Shown here: positions 1 through 11,340 of the stretch, in pieces | Position numbering within the stretch: position 1 is the stretch's first letter | Layout of the letters: each line of letters starts with the position of its first letter | Assembly (NCBI GenBank): GCA_013115125.1 | Contig: JABANN010000179.1 | Span: 1 to 56,666 of the forward strand | From: Perkinsus olseni | Lineage: Eukaryota; Perkinsozoa; Perkinsida | Reading direction: 5' to 3' | Length of the DNA: 56,666 nucleotides | Made by a program: the position numbers and the translations under genes | The notes under the pieces: generated by a model | Seen by the model: only the letters and a program-made list of their open reading frames with translations | The model's database searches: none | What the model was told of the DNA's origin: nothing

Positions 1-70
1 CGAACGAACGAACGCACAAAAAAGCGCAGAAGTGACAGTATATGCTCCGCTCGCTTCGCTCGCTCCGCAA
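1..70. repeat. Left-edge CGAA repeat and GCTCCGCTCGCTTCGCTC inverted motif
   Basis: Three CGAA units open the window. At about 43-68 the sequence reads CGCTCCGCTCGCTTCGCT, made of forward and reverse copies of module (iii) (AGCGGAGCGAAGC or its complement). No coding signal is seen. Confidence 0.5.
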
Positions 71-171
71 TTTAAATTAAAGAAACTAACATTCTCCAGG
101 CCTGCACAACACTCCACAAGATACTCAGTATGGTATCTTACGGTTTCATATAACTTAACCGGATAGAAGTA

Positions 172-3100
172 TCAATAAAACAGACCCATCCTCCCGCTAA
201 CCTGCTGCCGTTGACGCTCAGCATCAACCTTCGATATCCGAGACTTCACATTCTTAATGGCACTTTGAAGGCCCGAGATCTCTCCAAGTTTAGTAGTCTC
301 GTTTTCTCGCTCTGCCGCGAGAACAGGTGGGTAATCCAAAGGTCCCCGGTTCGATCCCCGGCTGGGACATGTCTTACCTCTATAAAGTTCCTGTTGCGTC
401 TTGAACAGGTCCTCCTTCGCCAACTTCAGCTGCTGCTCCAGTTCCCCTGCCCTCTCCACAGCCTTCCTCATCATCTCCTCAGCTTCCCTCGCAACCTCCT
501 CCTGAGACAATTTCGTGGCGCGTGACTCCACTTTAACGCTTGTTGAAGGAATTTTCCGCTTCCGAAAAAATCCGGCCCGAAAGATCATTAAAATTCAACC
601 GTCGAATGCATATGTACTCATCCCTCTAATTTAAAGTTGATAAACAATCAAAGAAAACAGAAGAAAAAATAACAGCACTTGTTTCATACCACTCCATCTC
701 CAACTCTCGCGAAATTCAACCGAGGAGCTCCGACACACTCTTAACCGTGTAAATAATCCTCCTGCCCGTCCCTTCCCTCACTTTGTTCATCTTAGATTGC
801 TCAACCTCAGATTTCTTCTTCTCCTCCATGGCAAGCCTCTTCCTCAGGTTTGCCACCTTCAACGGATCAAGTCAACCAAACGTTCGATCCCGTCACCAAT
901 CACATGCGCTAATGTTTTCAACTCTGCTGCCTCAATTTCTGATATTTCACCAAAAAAAACAAAATATCTTCAAAAATCGAGAAATCCGACAGCACAAGCG
1001 GCAACAGACTTTGCTTAACAGTTTACTTTTCTCTTCTGTTCTTCAACCCGCTGGTCCCACTGCTCGATTTCCACTCGTTTCTGATTTTCCTCCGCCTTCG
1101 CCGCGCTAAGCTCCGCACGCACAACTTCAACCTGTCCGAGAAGACAAGGTCGTCGAAGACGCTTCGACCGGAGGAATCTTTTGGCTGCGGTAATTCTACC
1201 TCGTCCTTAAGCAGCTCGACCTCCTCCCTGACCTTAAGATTCTCTAATCGCAGCATACCGAGCTCTCGGTCAGTCAAAGAGACCAAAGATTCTTTCTGGA
1301 CAAAACCGTGAAGTACTGGAACAGTAAAAACCGTCAGTTCTTCATCACCTCTCTAATAGATTTTTCGTAATTATCATCGATTTTACGTAATTCAGAAATC
1401 TTCAATTCTTTTTCCTTGTGGCGCTTGCTCTCTTGAGCGTGCCTGAACGGTAAGCAAAATCTTCACTGGGCCACGAAATTCGACCTTCAACCAAGGGTGA
1501 AGGTCGAATTTCGTGGAGTGGAGATACTAAGCAGGCCAGACCGCACTGCAAAGAAAATCTAAAGTTCACCATCCGCATGATACGCTTGGATAGATTCTCC
1601 CAACGTACTGCTCGCCAAGGGCAATCAGTTCCTGATCTTTCCTCTTGTTTGCATCCACTCCCGCCTCCCAAGCCGCCAGGTCACTAAAAATAACAACAAA
1701 ATAGAGGACCTAGGGATCGAACCCGGGACCTGTTACGCAGCCCTGGCCTCGGTCGCCTGCTCGAGCTGTTGACTTATTTTGTTCATCTCTATTTGCATCG
1801 CCTCCGTCTCCGTTGCCTGATAGAACAAGGCATTATCGAAAGCAGAAGGTCAGTCCATGAGGATTATCTCATCAGATACTCCCGACCTCTTCTGAATATG
1901 GCCAGGATGAAAGATATCTCACAAAGATATACAACAGAGCCTCTATCCCTCATAACCACGTGAACCCCTAATCATCCGTCATCTACGTCGACGCCCTTGC
2001 ACGCCTTCTTCCAAATTTTTCTCTTCTCATAGTCACATCTCAGCATAAATTGCTCCTCGACAAGCCATCAATAATGCGATTTCTCCCACGAAACCTCCAC
2101 CCGCAACTCCCCGAGTTCACATCACTCACTATTTCGGAAAAAAAACTCGTCTGTAAAATTCCTATCATTGTCCCCAACAGTCTACCCAAAAAAATATTCC
2201 TCCTCGAAATCACAACGACAGTGAAAGATTCACCCAAAACTCACCCGATCGCTCAATTCCTGCTTGGTGTCATGGATCCTCTTTAGGACCTCTTCGAGCT
2301 CCTTCCGCAAATTCTTCACCTGAGTCCATACGCAAATTCGCACGAACATAACAAGTATCATTCGCGAGTCTATTTTCAAGTTCATCAGTTTTGTTAAAAA
2401 TTAGTTTCCATCTTCACCGCTTCACTACGGCTGATCTAATACGCCGGTAGTTTCACGATCATCCTCATCATCGCATCGGCGCAAAAAATCGCCAAAAATT
2501 CAACTCCAGCTCACTGGGTTTCCATCACGCGACCAGCAACTGTGATAAACATAACCAGCCCTTCAACATCCAAAAATTCTTAAATATCTTTTCGTTTTTC
2601 GGAAACGCACCATCAGACCCTCATATCACACTTCATATCGAAGCCCAACACTCGAAAAAGGAATCTTATTTTTCGTGACCGCCCACCTTGACGTCATCCG
2701 CTCGTCTATACTCCTCGAGCTGCATCTCATCCTCCTCCTTCTGTCTCGCGGCAATGACCCACTGCTCGAGTTCTTCCTGACCCCACTCTAGCTCAGTGCG
2801 GAGCTCGTCCACCTTCGTATTTGCGCTGAAGCGAGATATTTCGCGCGCCACAAAATTCACGAAGTAGCTGCTTACTTTTCGATTGCATTCCTGGCATCAT
2901 TAACCATCCTCTTGCGATCTTGCGAAATCTTGCGATTCTTCAATATCTCGGACTCCAACCGGCCGATTTGCCGCTGGTCTAACGCCATGAGCTGACACAC
3001 CAGTGCTGAACAGGAGTCACGCGCCACGAAATTCACATGCTCTTTGGACTCCATCTCTTTCCGCTTGAAATCCAGCAAAGCCTCTGAGTTTTTTATCTCT

Positions 3101-3492
3101 CTCTGAACCTGCCGCAACGATACTTCACCCTCACCAATATCGATCACGTGATCGATTGTAGGTATCTCAACTAATACAGTATCATAGCAATCTAATTCAT
3201 GGTGCAGTCAGCAAGATTCCTCCCTGCGGGTTGACGAGGCCGCGACACATCACCGAACGGCGGAAGGGAAAGCAAGTGCCGTTGCTGGAAATCCCCCAGC
3301 CAATGAGGGGCGCTCAGCGAGTGAGGGGGATCCAGGAGCGCGCTAACTACCGGAGGAGGATCCCCGTACGAAGAAATAGTCGTGTTTGGAACGAGGCGAT
3401 CTCACATTCTTCAAGTGTTGAGTCATGTTTTCGATCCTCTCACGCTCCTCCACCGCCACCATCTCCAACTCGTCGCATTTGCGATCTCTTGC
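172..3492 (-). CDS. Multi-exon coiled-coil protein A
   Basis: Function unknown. The minus strand holds a chain of short exons coding Glu/Lys/Arg/Leu-rich heptad-like helix, joined by 36-66-nt GT-AG introns. Exons read include ARDRKCDELEMVAVEERER (3492-), VSLRQVQREIKNSEALLDFK (3130-), LMALDQRQIGRLESEILK (2991-), NTKVDELRTELEWGQEELEQ (2825-), VKNLRKELEEVLKRIHDTKQ (about 2320-), DLAAWEAGVDANKRKDQELI (1683-), HAQESKRHKEKELKISELRK (about 1452-) and a last exon ending in GLFY and a stop at 172. Frame is kept across each intron I could check, for example the 45-nt intron 2992-3036 joins KEH to LMALD. A long coiled coil suggests a structural or cytoskeletal role, but that is inference. Five of its introns carry recurring modules. 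The 5' end is unresolved; 4065-4187 may be the first exon. Confidence 0.7.
312..377 (-). repeat. 66-nt intron with antisense tRNA 3' half (module ii)
   Basis: Intron of coiled-coil gene A (phase 1, joining GELYRG-type frame to ERENETTK). On the + strand, 335-371 reads as a tRNA 3' part: variable loop AAGGTC, T-arm CCCGG-TTCGATC-CCCGG, then acceptor strand CTGGGACA. It lies antisense to the host gene, so the host donor GTAAGA follows the acceptor end. Confidence 0.75.
502..537 (-). repeat. 36-nt intron with antisense module (i)
   Basis: Intron of coiled-coil gene A. The + strand shows AATTTCGTGGCGCGTGA at 509-525, so the host reads its complement, ending CGAAATTGTCTCAG at the 3' splice site. 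The length is a multiple of three and the frame is open through it, so retention is also possible. Confidence 0.6.
857..903 (-). repeat. 47-nt intron with antisense B-box (module ii)
   Basis: Removing 857-903 restores one coiled-coil frame (KTLAH joined to VANLRKRLAMEEKKK). The + strand contains ACGTTCGATCCCGTCACC, a tRNA T-arm core GTTCGATCCC. Confidence 0.6.
1471..1516. repeat. Perfect 19-bp inverted repeat built from module (i)
   Basis: Arms 1471-1489 (CCACGAAATTCGACCTTCA) and 1498-1516 are exact reverse complements with an 8-nt loop. Each arm carries CGAAATT/AATTTCG from module (i), so two copies face each other. It lies in an intron of coiled-coil gene A. Confidence 0.85.
1684..1736 (-). 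repeat. 53-nt intron with sense T-arm (module ii)
   Basis: Joins the exon ending EQATEARAA to DLAAWEAG. In host orientation it reads GTAACAGGTCCCGGG then TTCGATCCC and ends TATTTTTAG; here the tRNA-like part is in the same sense as the gene. Confidence 0.75.
2826..2875 (-). repeat. 50-nt intron with sense module (i)
   Basis: Host orientation: GTAAGCAGCTACTTC, then GTGAATTTTGTGGCGCGCGA, ending CGCTTCAG. It joins NAIE to NANTKVDEL in frame. Confidence 0.75.
2992..3036 (-). repeat. 45-nt intron with sense module (i) at the donor
   Basis: The donor is the module itself: GTGAATTTCGTGGCGCGTGA. A multiple of three, ending GTGTGTCAG, it joins MESKEH to LMALDQRQ. The alternative AG 14 nt upstream would break the frame. 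Confidence 0.7.
3139..3156. other. 18-bp perfect palindrome with central CACGTG
   Basis: ATCGATCACGTGATCGAT is its own reverse complement and contains an E-box. It lies near an exon edge of coiled-coil gene A. Its role is unknown. Confidence 0.6.
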
Positions 3493-4064
3493 CTGACGGT
3501 AAGAAGGTCAAACGAAAATGCAATCTTTACAATTCTGGACACCCCTCTCTCCGGAGTCGAAATCAACCATTGATAGTCATTCATTTCAGGATGCTGTTCT
3601 TCGACTTTCATCAGCTAAAGCACATCACAGCTCAATATGAGCTGGCCATTGATGAAGCTATGCCATCCAGATGATACATTGCTAGTGAGCATTGTTAAAT
3701 ACGTTACCGTTCTACGAGTATTGATACCTCCGTTCTCTAGTCATGCTTTAAGAGGCACTAACCAAGGCCTCAAGCAAAGCGTGTGGGGAGCCATGATAAC
3801 GATGATACAAGATTTATCACGATATACTGACAACTGATATATCCCTAATTTTCGGTTCAGCGAACCTCGCACGAGTGGCAAACCAAACCCGCTCAGGCGG
3901 TAGGCTGTACCCGATTCAAGCTGAATTACCGACAACGCGAAGTAAGATTGGCATTCGGGCGGCCAAGCATGTAAGTCGTGTCTTTCGAACATCTAAGTAA
4001 TAAAAGGGCATTCTTTTCACCAAACAGCGGACGAGTTCCCGAGCCCGGCTTCCCAATAGCCGAC

Positions 4065-4187
4065 CTGGAGTAGCCGAAACTTCTCCTTGATCTCATCATT
4101 CGCGAAGGGTGGGAGAGTATCTCCCACAAACTCATCGTCATCCTCAGCAGTGCCTCCAGCCAGGGTCGAGCTAAAATCTTCCGACAT
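4065..4187 (-). CDS. Candidate first exon (41 aa, acidic)
   Basis: An ATG at 4187 opens MSEDFSSTLAGGTAEDDDEF and runs 41 codons to a GT donor after LLQ. The start and length suit an N-terminal exon, possibly of coiled-coil gene A about 0.6 kb downstream on the same strand. No joining exon is proven between them. Confidence 0.35.
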
Positions 4188-4189
4188 AA

Positions 4190-7100
4190 ATTTGTAAACT
4201 ACAGCGTACAAGCCTGCCAAGGCCAATGGCACCCTAAAAGAGCTATCCTAGTATCGCTCAGTCTGGCTCTTGTGAAGCTTGTGAAGAGACTGACTGATTA
4301 AGAACACAACACCCGAGTTTAGCTACATGTACTTGGAATCCAATCCTTCATCTGTTGTTTCTCATCATAGTTTAGCTACTTAGCTTGGCTTCAGCTTAGC
4401 TACTTGTCGGGGCAGCAAGATAGGATCAGCGATATAAACGTTACACTCTCCTCACACATCTACGATGCTACGTTTCGGCGTCCGTCAGAGCCAGCCAACA
4501 CTCCTAATCGATGTCCCATTTGAATTCGCCGTCAACCTTCACGCAAGTATCCTCTCCTTGTGTCCGCTACTCCGAACAATGGGATACACGGTAGCAAAGA
4601 TTGAGAACTCAACACCCGCACTTGGACGTTGACAAAGAGGAGCTGAGACCCTCAACTCGAAACGATCATGCTTATCAGACCAAAGCGTTTTCTGTTCGAC
4701 AAAAACTCCCCTCGGAAGGGTTTCCAGTACACGAGCCAAGGAGAGCACTGCCTTGAAGATGACTCATCATCGATGAGCGATAATAATTGGACCATGGACA
4801 ACGAAAGATACTACGCGTCCTCGCTCAAGTGACGATGATTTCGAGTTGTTGGGTAGATGAGCATCAACCACCGCCCTGGTGGCCTCACGTACGATGCTTC
4901 AATTCAAGGGCTAATGTGAAGCAAGAGCAGCTTTAAGTGTATACAAACTTCTGGATCCGGAATTGGGCTTTGGAAGTTTTGATTTTAAACGCCTTCAGTA
5001 AACAGGATCCAGAAACACCAGACAAACAACTATGCCTGAACGCAAACTAAAGAGCACGACAGCCAACAAACCACACTCTCGATGAGCAATGATTGGTGCA
5101 GTTAGTTCAGCCGGTAAACAATGCTCAGCACTGCTCCAATATGGAGCTCCCAAAGCCCTGGTCCATGAGAGTATGCTGTGCTTAGCATAGCGGGAACGTT
5201 TATTCAGGCCCCAGTCTATGGAAGCTGCTATGATCAATCAGGCATCTCTATTCAGAAGACAGATGATTATCTAATTAGAATCGACTAGCCAGTTGAGCTC
5301 TTGGTCGCATTGGAGTTGTCCTTAATGAGTCCAGTGATCTCCCTCAGCGTCAGCGTAGGGAATGGGGAACTATCGTCGCGCGAGCCAGGCTTGTCAAGCT
5401 TGGCCAAGCCTCAGTGACGTAAGACAGCAGATCAGTGTAGATGACTGCAACGAGCATCGTTGGCGTCGTCAGCTCACCTAGTGTACCTCTGTCTGCCGCT
5501 TGAAGACTCTTCAACAAGTGTATGGTCGGCGTAAAATGTTCTCAAGGGAACTTGGACTAAGTTACTTGGGCTAAGCGCATGAGCCCCACTCTGAGTGGGC
5601 TACTCATCTCCCTTTCACTGTATCTAATCGTACTATGCAGCAGTTAGAAGACTGAACGGATCATGTTATTCGACGCCGAAAGTCGATGCATGCCTGATGC
5701 CATTATGATAATCAATGAGAAATGCTCGAGTTGAACGCTCGTGAGCATTTGAAGGGCGTAGAATACATCATGATAGGATATAGGTGTCCTTTTGCAAACC
5801 ACATTTACGCCACCTGTACAGTACAGTATAGCCTGCACTAAAATGACCCCATCAGAGCCACCCACGGCTACGCCGCCATTGTCCTCGTGAAATCCCAAAA
5901 TGAGCACATAAATTACGCGCTGACTTTTGTCGCGTGCAAAATTTGCACTGCAAAGGGCAATTTATGGTACCACGCCGTAAATTATGGCCCTCACTGTTCT
6001 CCGAAGACTGCAGGCTGATAATTTAAGGTGAGCAACCAATGAGAGCCTCCCACTCAGGAGATAGTTACGTCGGATGATTATCAGAAGAAGAGCAAAAGCG
6101 TTGCAAACAATCCTAAAGTAACGGAGACCAGAGGGTCAGATTTCTGAAAGAGGTCCACAATTTTGCAAGTGAGTCGCAGCGACTTGCAGCGAGTGGAAAA
6201 AATCTGACCGAAAATGTGATTTCGAAATTTTCAGAATCTGAAACATTCTTCCCGGAAGTCGCGGTAACGGGCTTGGGTGGAAACAGAAAAGGAGCGATTC
6301 GGTAGAAAAGATTTCAGCTTCCAATAACGAATAGATTCCGCTGAACTGTTATATACAGCATAGTTGACAACCTCCTAGCTGAACCTAAGACTCGCGGAGA
6401 AGCACCCTTTCATTCTTCTCACAATATTGACCGTATCTTGCCCGGTGAGGTCCTCCGAGTTACTTTACACCCGTCGTTCCTGTGTGAGCGACGAGAGCTG
6501 TCCGTACTAAGTTAAGAGCAGCATCTTCTGTCAGTGACTGAAACGTCCGTCGTCGTGGTCAGGAGTAATCAAGGAGATGAAGGACATCTTCGCGACGAAC
6601 TTCTCCGTCAGACTAAAACGGGAGGATAAACGGGCGGGATTCCTCGAGCGTTAAACCTCCTCAGATATCACCTATGCTCGATTACTTTCTCGTAAAAGGT
6701 CCGGGGTATTATAAAATTCCCGAGTAACTGATGATCTTGCTACACTTGCATTTCCTCAACGCCCCTCTGCGCAAAATTGAGATAATCCGTTGTAACCATT
6801 TTTCCGAGGAGCGGCTTCAACCATGGAAGCAAGCAGGCAATGGGACGGATGCTTGTGAAAACTTTTCACAAGCATTCGTCCCACTGGCTGCTTGAATTCA
6901 CTTTTCACTGAAAATGACCGGTAGAAATTTCGTTTAAATTTTCCCTGGAAATTATGAAACCATAAATCAACCAGCTAGGTTTGGTTAGATGACGCGATGA
7001 AGAAACAAATGGAAAAATATAGAGCGGCCATCTGCAATTGCCATAGTTCACTTCCCCTTGGTATTCTGATCGCCATCTCTTCGAGGACGAAGTTGCAACT

Positions 7101-7506
7101 AAAGTTTGTTCGTAGTGAAAAGCAGAAATCAGTGGGAAAAGGCGACACTCTGTTCTACAGAAAAGATTAATTTCACGACCTTAGAACCGGTTCTGAAACT
7201 AAGAAGAGATTCTGGAGTCGGATCATTCTTCGCTTGAAATCAATTCCAGAATCGAGTCTGAGTCTCAGAATTAGTTACTGAAAGGCGGCGGATTTTCGTT
7301 CTCTAATCGGTGGCTCTCCCGGAGCACACCGACGTTCAGTGGCACGTGCGTCTTACTTGGCGTGGCACCGGTGAAGGCTGTTCGAAAAAATTTATTTTCG
7401 ACCATTACCAGCTTGATGGTCTGTTGGAGGATTTTCCAGCTAAAATATATGAAAATTCTGTGCAACGGCGGATCTTTTCTCATAGTTGTATGACTGGGTT
7501 TCATCC
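4190..7506. other. Gene-poor interval
   Basis: No exon chain, tRNA or rRNA is seen. Short open frames (for example 4539-4748 minus) have no family resemblance. TTAGCTAC recurs near 4317, 4370 and 4396. The one clear structure is the hairpin at 6830-6894. Confidence 0.4.
6830..6894. repeat. Near-perfect 32-bp inverted repeat
   Basis: Arms 6830-6861 and 6863-6894 pair with a few mismatches and a one-base loop (core GATGCTTGTGAAAA facing TTTTCACAAGCAT). It could be a cruciform, a MITE core or a transcribed hairpin; no flanking target duplication is evident. Confidence 0.7.
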
Positions 7507-10500
7507 ATGGCTCATAACGGTCCGTCGAGCGCAGCGTCTCCAGCCGCATCACCAGGCATCAGTGCCAATCACAAACTAACTCGACTCAGTATGTCAGCAA
7601 CAACCAGAGTAAGGACTTTCCACTGCCCAACCTCATTTGTATCTTGCTTGCTTCAACCTTGGATATCTTCTCATAGGTCAATAGCGTTACCACCAGAGGC
7701 TCCACAGCCACTCAGCATTCCGGTCGTTTCACCGCCGTCTACCCACCCTCCGATACCGGCGCCCCTCTCTCCGCGTGCTCTTCTGAATCTGACGAGCTTC
7801 GACCTAAGATAAACACCTCACTGTGGCGAAAGCTCGTCCGTCAACTTTCCTTCCGGGCTGGGGAGTCGAGGAATGCCAACATGTTCTTCTCTTGCATGGT
7901 CCTACTGAACTCAGTATCAGTCGGACTTGAGACAGACCTGGACGTTAACGATGACAGCGATCTCTGGCTTGTCATCAACTCTGTTTTTCTGGTCATCTTC
8001 GGCGTGGAGCTGGTCGTCCGGTTGAGAATTGAAGGCCTACGCAGTTGGGTCCATGATACTTGGAACTGGTTCGACACGCTGCTGGTGGTCTCGGACGTGG
8101 TGGGAATGTGGATCGTCCCTTTCTTTACGGGGAAGAGTCTTAGGAGCTTCAACTTCTTAAGTGAGGGGGATGAGAGAAGGGCGCGGGTTCGATTCCCGGA
8201 TGGGGTATTTTATGTCTTTAGGGACGGGACGACTGCTGCGGTTGGCGAGGATTGCCCGGCTCTTCCGCTTCCTCCGGCCGTTGGCGTTGATCATGAGGGG
8301 GATAGTTATGGCTTTCAAAATAGTAATACTATCTCGAGGGAGGGATCGTTGATGCTCGGCAGACCGATCCGAAAGGCGAGAAATCATTCTTAGGCCACTA
8401 CTAACCAGTCGTGTATGTTTCAATTTTCAAGACTGCTGGAAAAATTCTTTATCGTTATTTTTTGAAAAAATTTGTCGAAAAAATTTTTTTCGACGAAGTG
8501 GAAATCGCCGTGGATGCTGACGGTTGGGTTGAAATTTCTCCGCCACAAGCGTCTCCGGACGGAAGTTTTTTGACGGGAAACGAGCGACAGGCTTCTCAGC
8601 TCTTCTTGCAGTGGGAAATGAATATCTCCAGAGATTGATCAAAGCGAATCATACTCGAGTCAGCGAACGCTACTGGGAATTTTCCTCTGGGGTTTATCAG
8701 CCGCCATGCTCATTTGTGGATTACGAGACCTCACTCACTTCCTACCTCTTCGATTCGCTCGAGTCGTGTCTCGTTTCTGATTATTTTCCTTTTCTCAGTG
8801 AATTGCCTTGGCATAGAGATGTCGGATGCTTCCCTCATGACAGAACGGTTTCTCAGGTGTTGTGGATGATAATATTGATGACAATTCTTATTTATGTGGC
8901 CGCCGTGGGAATGCGGATATTCACTAAAAACATCGCTGAGGATTGGAGTGACGATCTGGCTAACCCTGATTCGTCGTTGCTTGCCAAGGGATTGGGTAAG
9001 TCGGTCTGGAATTTAATCGCCAAAGCCGCGCGCAACTCGCGCGGGGACTCTACGCTATACGAATGCTTGTTAAGTGGAAGCAAAAGCCTCACAACGCGAT
9101 GGTTTAAAATGAAGTTTGTGGGATTCGAACCCGGGTTCTTTCGCCTGATTCGGTTGAGGAGTTTGTCAGCATTAAAAATATTTTTCCACATTTTACCCGA
9201 CAGGTACGTATGGTCAGCCGCCGTTCCGATCGGTACCCCAGTCCATGATTACGATGTTCCAATTGGTCACTCTCGAAAACTGGCCTGAGGTGTAAGTCGT
9301 CGCGCTGGTCGGGTCAGTCCTCAGCATTCTAAATTTTCCGCTTGTCATTGACTTTTATCTGCCATTTTCATTATTTCCGGTTTTTGTATCGGAATTTCAG
9401 GAAACTGTGGTTTTTTCCGGCGGGTTCTCGTCAATTTTCACGATGTTCATGATTCTTGTGCTGTATCCCATATAATATTCAACACATTCTGTAGAAGCTC
9501 GACGCACTGTCCACTCTTCGGCGGGTTTCTGGTCCTCTCGCGATTCCCGGCGACCAGCGGTTGTAGATATGAAGAATTTGGATTACGTTTTTTGGAAAAA
9601 ATTGAAGTCGAATCGTCGCTCCCTGCCAGGTTCTATGCTACCGGGCACTACGTTTCCTCCATCGCTCTCACCATCATCCCTTTCGTTTTCTTCATGAACT
9701 TCATCATAGTGTCCCTCATGACCGGTGTCATATTAGAGAATGTAGGGTCAATTCGGAAAGGAGTGGTATTAACAAACTTTGGTCAGGTGCTAGAGGTTTC
9801 TAGAACGGATTATGAAGAGAAGAATCGGCGTACTGAGGAGTTTCGGCGAATGGTAGAGAACGGGTTTGAGTTTACTCGCTCAGTGTGAACGCCCTTCCCC
9901 GCTCAATTTCACGGTTCGTAAATTTATATTAACATATTTCAAACCAGGGTGATGGATATTTTATCAGCTCTAGAACTTGCACGATATTTCGATTCAATAT
10001 CAAATCGATCGACACGTCCCTGTCCTCCATCTCCATCTAGTCGATTTTCGTCGAGCTTGCCACCCTGTTCTGACCCCTCAGGCGTTCGCCCATCTCCATG
10101 AGGTTTTCAAAGAAGCAGATGAAAGTGGCCGTGGCTGGATATCTGAGGATGAGTTTCTTAAGGTAGTGGCTTATCCTATCATCCACCGCGTTGACGTTAG
10201 CGCTCGCCTTTCTGATCGATTTGTGCTCGTCATCAACAACCTGGCGTGGAGGAGAGGCACTTACACGTATCATAAAAAACTTGCCTTTGCACTTCTCCTC
10301 AGCCACCATCATGAGGAGTCTCCCGTACGCTCAGGTTCTTCGGAATGTAGAAGTCGCCCAGAAGCTGAAGTTTGCTGACGTGTCGCTGCGTGATGCAGCG
10401 GAGCTATTCAGTTTGATAGACATCAACCAATCTCGAAGGGTGAGCCAGCCATTCGGTTTTGATTGGGCCGGCGATCGGTGGTTGGCAATCGGCATCGGTC

Positions 10501-11340
10501 TTATCTTGGTCGTTCGTGCCGGAATGCTACGGAGATCGTATTTTGTTCGTGACGGTTTGAGTGGAATATCTTTCATCTGTATAGTCTAGAGGTGGGCGGC
10601 AGTACGGGTACGGTCTAGTACGGTACGGGTGGTAGTACGGCTCGGTACCCGTACTACCCGTCGCAGCAGTTCCCAAGTACCTTACTAGTACGCCGTATTT
10701 GAAGCACGGCGTAATTTGGTACACGTATGCGTTATTTAATATATTTAATACGTACTAGTTCTCCGTACCCGTACTAGGTTCACAGTTTGAAACCTACTCC
10801 GTACCGTACTTTTCTCGACCCCAGTACGGCTGCCCAGCTCTAGTATAGTCTAGCGGGCTTCATAAGAACGCATGAGCTTGAGTCCTGCTAACCTTCGGAA
10901 TAGGAGTTTGGGGTTGGGCATGAAAATCTCGCTCGCCCTAAAATCGCGGCGATTGTTGGTTTGGTCAGGTTACGTACAATGAGTTTGTGGAAGGGTGCTT
11001 GAGGATAGCTGGTCCGGCGAAGGGGAAGGATCTTCTGAGGGTTCAGTATACTCTGGATAAAAAATTTGAGAAGGTATGTGTGGAAATCGATCGCTCGATC
11101 GATTTCGGCCGCGTGCAGGTTCGGCAGGAGCTGGTACGGCAAGAAGAGAGTATCTTAGAACGACTAGAGCGCAGTAGCCGGCAAGTCGGCGCTAAGCTGG
11201 ATATGTTGTTGTCCGTTGTCTTGTCGGAGAGTGAAGATAGTGTTATTAACAAGGCCGTCCACGATAGTCTTTTGGCGTCCCTGAGAGGCCCTGTAGGAAA
11301 GGGTTTCGAGAACATAGTAGCGGACAAGGGCGGAAGGTAG
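7507..11340 (+). CDS. Single-domain voltage-gated cation channel with two C-terminal EF-hands
   Basis: Ten exons give 559 aa: 7507-7608, 7677-8160, 8222-8322, 8857-8995, 9204-9291, 9630-9741, 9787-9882, 10082-10162, 10335-10439, 10969-11340; all phases agree. The protein has S1 (about 103-121), S2 (130-150), S3 (163-184), an S4 with Arg at 199, 202, 205, 208, 211 and 214, S5 (230-252), a pore loop with filter T298-L-E-N-W302, and S6 (314-338). EF-hand loops follow at D387-E398 and D430-E441. One six-helix unit means four subunits are needed for a pore, as in bacterial NaChBac-type and EukCat or CatSper channels; the glutamate in TLENW fits Na+ or Ca2+ permeation (inference). The EF-hands suggest Ca2+ feedback. 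Intron 9742-9786 is optional by frame. It acts in a membrane. Confidence 0.88.
8161..8221 (+). repeat. 61-nt intron with sense T-arm (module ii)
   Basis: Splits the S4 helix codon R196 of the channel. It contains CGCGGGTTCGATTCCCGG with a T-stem that pairs, followed by ATGGGGTATTTT. Donor GTGAGG, acceptor CTTTAG. Confidence 0.85.
8996..9203 (+). repeat. 208-nt channel intron with antisense T-arm (module ii)
   Basis: The intron between S5 and the pore exon. It holds GGGATTCGAACCCGGGTTC at about 9120-9138 (complement of a tRNA T-arm) and a hairpin CCGCGCG-caact-CGCGCGG at about 9029-9047. Confidence 0.7.
10587..10842. mobile_element. hAT-type MITE, 256 bp, in a channel intron
   Basis: The ends are TAGAGGTGGGCGGC and, inverted, TAGAGCTGGGCAGC, and both are flanked by the same 8-bp target duplication GTATAGTC (10579-10586 and 10843-10850). 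Eight-base duplications and YAGRGGTGGGC-like ends are typical of hAT elements. The inside is packed with GTACGG/CCGTAC in both orientations, as in subterminal transposase sites. It has no coding capacity, so it depends on a transposase elsewhere. It sits in the 529-nt intron 10440-10968, between the two halves of the second EF-hand loop; the splice sites are intact, so the host gene should tolerate it. Confidence 0.88.
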
